From assembly GCA_963707275.1 (NCBI GenBank), contig CAVPPH010000006.1, positions 393,613-457,612 on the forward strand: a stretch of DNA of 64,000 nucleotides, in the 5' to 3' direction. Below the pieces are notes generated by a model. That model saw nothing but the letters and a program-made list of their open reading frames with translations. It was not told the DNA's origin and did not search any database. The number at the start of each line of letters is the position of its first letter. Position 1 is the first letter of the stretch. The translations under genes and the position numbers were made by a program. This DNA comes from JACKBK01 sp963707275 (lineage in GTDB: Bacteria; Chloroflexota; Anaerolineae; JAAEKA01). Below are positions 60,101 through 64,000 of this stretch, in pieces.

Positions 60101-60468
60101 CTGACAAAGACCAGACCGGTTGCCACGGCCAGCAGGATGGCCGCGTCGGCCAGTTGCACCTCCAAGCGCCCGCTTGCCAGCCGGGTTTGATAGATAAAAG
60201 AGAGTGGAATCAGCCAGAGGATGGCTGTGAAGATCAGGTCGCGGGTGAGATAGACCCAGGGAGAAGCGGTCCAGAGCAGGCTCAGAATCAGCACTAACAG
60301 AGCAGCGAGGGCGACTGCGGCCATGCTCGCGCGCCAATTACGCTGGCGGCGGACGGCCATACGTTGGCTGAGGTGGTGCCAGTCCGGGTGGACTGTGATG
60401 TCGAGCAAGGGTACAGACATACCGTTGCTTGCCCCTGTCTCCATGGCTTCGAGAGTGGAGTCTGCCAC
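57097..60468 (-). CDS. Sensor histidine kinase fused to a CPBP-type membrane domain (frame-broken)
   Basis: About 1,124 residues. Residues about 45-470 are a multi-helix membrane part; GLGAVGEELFFRGWCYHLLV (E226, E227, R231) is the EExxxR motif of CPBP (Abi/Rce1-like) intramembrane proteases, and SLLPGIACNVVATVC aligns with the usual third motif but lacks its His. Two GAF domains follow (LARWLIDQDTTVIVDDLYTD; QRASQELNEILDPAEIAHRA), then a PAS domain (TDGLLTITTDGHVTSLNPAA) with four clustered Cys (CQVFGCTGTRQCNGRC), the H-box FSHELRTPLANISAIGQMLL and a HATPase (ITISDAGPGIALEDQQRIFE, YGYGLGLYVARMLVEGM). Frame changes lie near 58215, 57560 and 57450. Partner: the OmpR-type regulator. Confidence 0.88.
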
Positions 60469-60552
60469 TCAGAAGCCGACGATTAGTGGACCCGAGGACT
60501 TCCCCATCGGGTCCATGACCCGCTATCGACTGCTATCAGCTTTCTTGCACGT

Positions 60553-60581
60553 ATTATACCCCACAATTGTGGTTTTGTGAA
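60553..60581 (-). promoter_or_regulatory. Sigma70-type promoter with palindrome in the spacer
   Basis: On the - strand: TTCACA (60581-60576), 17 bases, TATAAT (60558-60553). The spacer contains CCACAATTGTGG (60561-60572), a perfect 12-base palindrome. It gives an 80-base leader to the kinase start at 60468. A bound regulator, possibly the two-component pair itself, would block transcription. Confidence 0.8.
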
Positions 60582-60745
60582 CCACTCTTCATGCGTCGCG
60601 ACAATTTCTTGTGCATTCTTCTGTTGCCGATGCTGTGCCGCCGGTCCTCGGAGACCGGCGCGCTGATCCCCCGATTGACGCGTTGACACGAATTCACCTG
60701 GGCGCCGAGTGTTTTTCACATGTAAGCGGGTTTGGAGGGTGGAGG

Positions 60746-61324
60746 TCAGACTCGGACAGCGATCCGAGCCAAAGTCAACAGCATTACCAGGGCGGTCAGC
60801 AGCCTTAAGCCTGTATTATGTGCTTTGACTTCCTGGCTGGGTGACAGGCGCAATCCAAAGCGTGCGAGCCCGAGCAGCAGAAGATGGCCTCCGTCGAGAC
60901 CGGGCACCGGGATCAGATTGAGCAGGCCGGCTGCCAGCGACAGTGCTGCCAACGCAAGGAGCCATAATTGCACGATCGGAGATTGAAAGACTGCCAGGGC
61001 AAGAGCATACAGAGTTCCTGCCAAGGCAACGCTCGCCACCGGTCCAGCAATTGCAACCAGCATGTCGTGGGTCTCCGGACGGCGCAGGTTGTTGTTGGCG
61101 TCATAACGACCGGGCACTCCGATGGCCACGCTCACAGGTAGCAGCCGCATCACCAATTTCGTGTTGGGAGTAATCTGGTGTTGCCACAACACCGGACCCA
61201 GTCCGAGGGAAATACGCTTGACAGGTATATTGAGGATCTTCGCCATAACGAGATGCCCCATTTCGTGGGCAAACACGACAGCTATCAGGCCGATAGTCAA
61301 TCCGATGATCAAGTTCAGGTTCAT
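60746..61324 (-). CDS. Small site-2-type (M50) membrane metalloprotease
   Basis: 192 residues, intact, four to five membrane helices. The zinc motif is VVFAHEMGHLVMAKIL (HExxH), and the third zinc ligand lies in GLLNLIPVPGLDGGHLLLLG (the N/L-x-x-P-x-x-x-L-D-G block). No PDZ domain lies between them, unlike RseP; it is close in size to compact S2P members such as those of the SpoIVFB or minimal type. Such enzymes cleave membrane-bound regulators. It stands alone; a terminator region and a possible weak promoter (TTGTTC/TACAAT near 61430-61450) are upstream. Confidence 0.9.
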   Translation of the reverse strand: MNLNLIIGLTIGLIAVVFAHEMGHLVMAKILNIPVKRISLGLGPVLWQHQITPNTKLVMRLLPVSVAIGVPGRYDANNNLRRPETHDMLVAIAGPVASVALAGTLYALALAVFQSPIVQLWLLALAALSLAAGLLNLIPVPGLDGGHLLLLGLARFGLRLSPSQEVKAHNTGLRLLTALVMLLTLARIAVRV

Positions 61325-61500
61325 ATTCTAAGACCGTCGCAGGCGGTGTATTGGTTGGCAGGGTATGTGGGTGCCGATCCACGGAAGCAAGAAATGCGTC
61401 AGGTTGCGAAACGATGCTTGACCATTGTATCAGCAAATCCTCGGCGAACAATGGGAATTTGATACCAGTTCGCCAAACTCAATGGTACGCTAACATACAA

Positions 61501-61534
61501 ACGCCCCCGACAGGTCGCAACCCGTCGGGGGCGT
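61501..61534 (-). terminator. Rho-independent terminator
   Basis: On the - strand: ACGCCCCCGAC (61534-61524), 12-base loop, GTCGGGGGCGT (61511-61501), then TTTGTATG. An 11-base perfect stem. It ends the transcript of the secreted protein gene at 61589. Confidence 0.85.
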
Positions 61535-61540
61535 CTTCAG

Positions 61541-61572
61541 GACGCGAAGGGTTTTCGAAAGCCCTTCGCGTC
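61541..61572. repeat. Second hairpin before the terminator
   Basis: GACGCGAAGGG (61541-61551) and CCCTTCGCGTC (61562-61572), perfect 11-base arms around a 10-base loop that itself contains TTTCGAAA. It lies between the secreted protein's stop and the terminator and may protect the mRNA 3' end. Confidence 0.7.
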
Positions 61573-61588
61573 TGTGCTTACGGGGAGA

Positions 61589-64000
61589 TTACTTGCGGCG
61601 GCGCAGCGCGTAGCCGGCTGCGGCTGCCATGCTGATACCGGCGGCAGCCACCGCGCCCAGCGGCAGGCCAGCCGCCGGCGCTGGCGACTGGGTCGCGCCA
61701 GCATCGATATCGCTCAGGGTGACCGCGGTCGGCGCCTGGCAGCTCTGGACGACCACGTCATCCACGTCCCAGCCGGGGTGGCTTACTGAGTTGTCAGTGC
61801 CCAGCCGCAGGCGGAACTGCACCGTCTGGCCAGCATAGCTGCTGACATCCACGATGGAGTTCAGGTAGGGCTGCGGGTCGCCGCACCAGGCATCCAGGCC
61901 GGCCAGCGGGTTGCTGAAGACGCCCGAGACCACGCCGTCGTAGGGATCGGTCAGGAGGTCGCCGTTAGGCACCTGGGTCCAGGTCGCGCCGCCGTTGGTG
62001 GTCACCTCGAGGATGCCGCCGTCGAAGCAGCCGGTTCCACTATCCTCCAGTTCCTGGTAGTTCCAGAACTTGAAGGAGATGGGGTTCTGGCCGCTGGGTA
62101 GGACCACAGCCGGCGAAACGAGCCTTTGGTCGGAGACTGTCGAAACGTCGTCAGCATGGAAGTGCTGGCTGCCGCTGTTGGGGTTGGACGTCGCGATGGC
62201 CCAGGTGTCGCCCGTGCCGCTGCTGGTCCAACCGCCCGCACCACTCTCGAAGTCGGTCTCGTAGAGGATGTTGGGCGTGGTGCCGGGACCGCAGTCGCCA
62301 GGCGCTCCCTCGGTGGTGAAGGTGAAGTAGACGGTGCTGGCCGTGTAGCCGCAGGCGTTGCCCGCGCCCACCCGCCAGTAGTAGGTGGTGCTGCTGTTCA
62401 GCGTGATGCCGCTGGGATAGCTGGTGCCAGCGACCGTGGCCGAGTCGACGATGTTGGTGAAGGCGTTGTCGGTGGCTACCTCGATGGTGTAGCTCGCCGC
62501 GCCGGTGTCACTCCACGAGTAGGTCGGCGTGGTGCTCACATTGTTGGCGTTGTTGGCAGGGCTTGTCAGTGCCGGTGCGGCCGGCGCGGCCGCCACGACA
62601 TCCAGATCCACGGAGACCTGCTTTGGTCCTGACGTGCTGGCGCCGTTTACGTCGAAGGTGTAGTTGCCAGCGGCCGCGCCGCTGATAGTCATGGTGCTGC
62701 TGCCGGGCGGCACCACCGGGTTAACGCTGAATCCAGCGCTGCCGGGATTGCCGGAAGTGCTCAGTGTCACCGGATCGGTGTAGCCGCTGACGCTGCCCAC
62801 ATCGACCGTGTAGTCAGCCGGCGTGCCAACGCAGACTTCCTGGCTGAGCGGCGAGACGCTCAACGTGTAGTCTGCCGTGCCGCACTCGTTGAACTTGAAG
62901 GCGCCGATGCGCAGTTGCCAGCCCACGGAGCTGGTGGTGGGCACCCACTCGTTGACATACCAGAAGGTGCAGTCATCCACCGGGTCAACGTTCATGGATG
63001 TGTAGTCGCCCCATCGCTGGCTGCCGGTCTGCGAACCGGTGCCGTTGATGATCGATCCTTCGCCCTGCGGCATGGTGTTCAGTGGGTCGCCTGCCAGGCG
63101 GCCGGTGTACCACGAGCTGGGGAAGGTAGTAGTGGCGTTGGAGGCGCTGTAGCCCAGCGCCATGTTGCCGGCGCCGTCCATGGCGATCGATCCCATCCAA
63201 CGGTGAATGCCGTCTTGCAGGCCCGGCGCATAGGTGCTGTCCTGATACAGGACAGGGTTGCTGTTGGGGCTGCGGACTTCCCACCAGCGGATGCCGGACA
63301 TGGTAGGCGAAGCCTCAACCGACTGGTTGGTTACCAGCAACTCGTGGCGAGCCGAAGTTTCGGTAGGCCAGACGGAACAAGGGGCGCTGGCGATAGCCCT
63401 GATGGTCGAGCTTGTTAGCTGTGCCTGGTTGCGGAACGCAGGAGCGGCCGGAGCAGAATGCAGCAAACGTGTCGTAGGGCGAAATCGGGATCGTGTTAGC
63501 CAGCGTGAAGCTCGAGTTGGCCGGGGTGACGAAGTCAGCAACGAACTTCCAGAGGGTCAGAGCGTCCTGTGGCGCACCGTATGAGCCGCCGTCGTCCATG
63601 GCGCCCATGTAGTACTCAGGGCTGCCAGCCGGTGGCATCGTAGGGCCGTCGATGTCTGCCGGCAACAGGCCGTCGCCGACGTTGTAGGCCGCCGCACCAG
63701 GCGGTACCAGGAACGAGATCACCTGAGCCGCGGGGTTGCCAGCGATGAGCTGGGCGCGGTTGATGGCGTAGGCGCCAACACCGGCGAAGCTGGATCCGGC
63801 GAATTCACGGGTGCTGATATGCAGCGCGTCCGACCACCAGCCAAGCTTGGGATAGTCAGGGAAGTTGGTACCGGTGCCGATGGCGTAGCGGTAGTAAGTA
63901 CCTGTAGGATCGGGCGTGGTCGAGATAGCAAGGCAGACAAAGTAGGTGGGACCTGAGGCGGTGAACTGTGAGAGCACCCAACGGTCCGAGAACTAAGAAT
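61589..64000 (-). CDS. Large secreted multidomain protein, 5' end outside the window (frame-broken)
   Basis: At least about 800 residues. The N-terminal visible part (FSDRWVLSQFTASGPTYFVC, YYRYAIGTGTNFPDYPKLGW) and RLAYRNFGSPRHELLVTNQS with MSGIRWWEVRSPNSNP form a propeller-like region common in large secreted bacterial proteins. Then comes an Ig-like stretch (YTLSVSPLSQEVCVGTPADY), a fibronectin-III-like domain (ALTSPANNANNVSTTPTYSW) and a MAM/lectin-like domain (DTWAIATSNPNSGSQHFHAD). The C terminus is a Pro/Ala linker, LPLGAVAAAGISMAAAAGYA and RRRK: a hydrophobic anchor with a positive tail, like a surface-sorting signal. Frame changes lie near 63990 and between 63370 and 63440. Confidence 0.8.

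Overview
The window is a GC-rich bacterial contig that looks like Chloroflexota (Anaerolineae or Caldilineae grade). This is inferred, not proven, from: giant TPR proteins, TolB-type beta-propeller proteins with Thr/Pro-rich linkers, a YidC that starts like a lipoprotein, an rpmH-rnpA-yidD-yidC-khpB block, a Gram-positive/Chloroflexota-type GAAC-N4-GTTC SOS box, and a Tad (Flp) pilus locus of the kind common in that phylum. Roughly thirty genes, including housekeeping ones (glutamine synthetase, yidC, khpB), are broken by single-base frame changes while their protein similarity continues in the next frame. The simplest reading is uncorrected indels in the assembly, so the coordinates below span whole genes across frame changes.

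Left part (1-13.5 kb, + strand): the end of a NarL-type two-component system is followed by a co-directional accessory island. It encodes a tiny coupled ORF, a MAC/perforin (MACPF) pore-former, two START-like (SRPBCC) proteins, a GMC oxidoreductase with a putative small subunit, a VioB-type diiron ferritin-like protein, a beta-protein family often labelled heme-binding, a phosphoesterase with a propeller-like tail and a phospholipase-D-fold protein. A duplicated TACA-N6-TGTA element stands in front of both halves of the island. This is the best candidate for an undescribed system.

Middle part (13.8-41.4 kb): glutamine synthetase, beta-phosphoglucomutase, two adjacent UbiA prenyltransferases (one homogentisate-prenyltransferase-like), a propeller protein and a BY-kinase for polysaccharide assembly, an SOS-controlled radical SAM/HhH DNA-repair-type protein, an HD hydrolase, an FMN split-barrel protein, a large acidic membrane protein, the rpmH-rnpA-yidD-yidC-khpB block, a metallo-beta-lactamase-fold hydrolase, a roughly 1,350-residue TPR protein, a PAS/GAF histidine kinase and an ABC-2 exporter (ATPase plus two permeases).

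Right part (41.5-64 kb, - strand): a complete Tad pilus locus (flp, tadE, cpaB, cpaE/tadZ, tadB, tadC, TPR-propeller protein, tadA, then a DnaB-like ATPase and a NERD-domain membrane protein, then a second tadE plus a tadG-like gene under their own promoter, and the prepilin peptidase). Upstream of flp lies a two-component system whose kinase is fused to a CPBP-type membrane domain. It is followed by a small site-2-type protease and a secreted multidomain protein cut by the window edge. Several sigma70-type promoters here carry a palindrome in the spacer or over the -10, so regulation can be partly read from the DNA.
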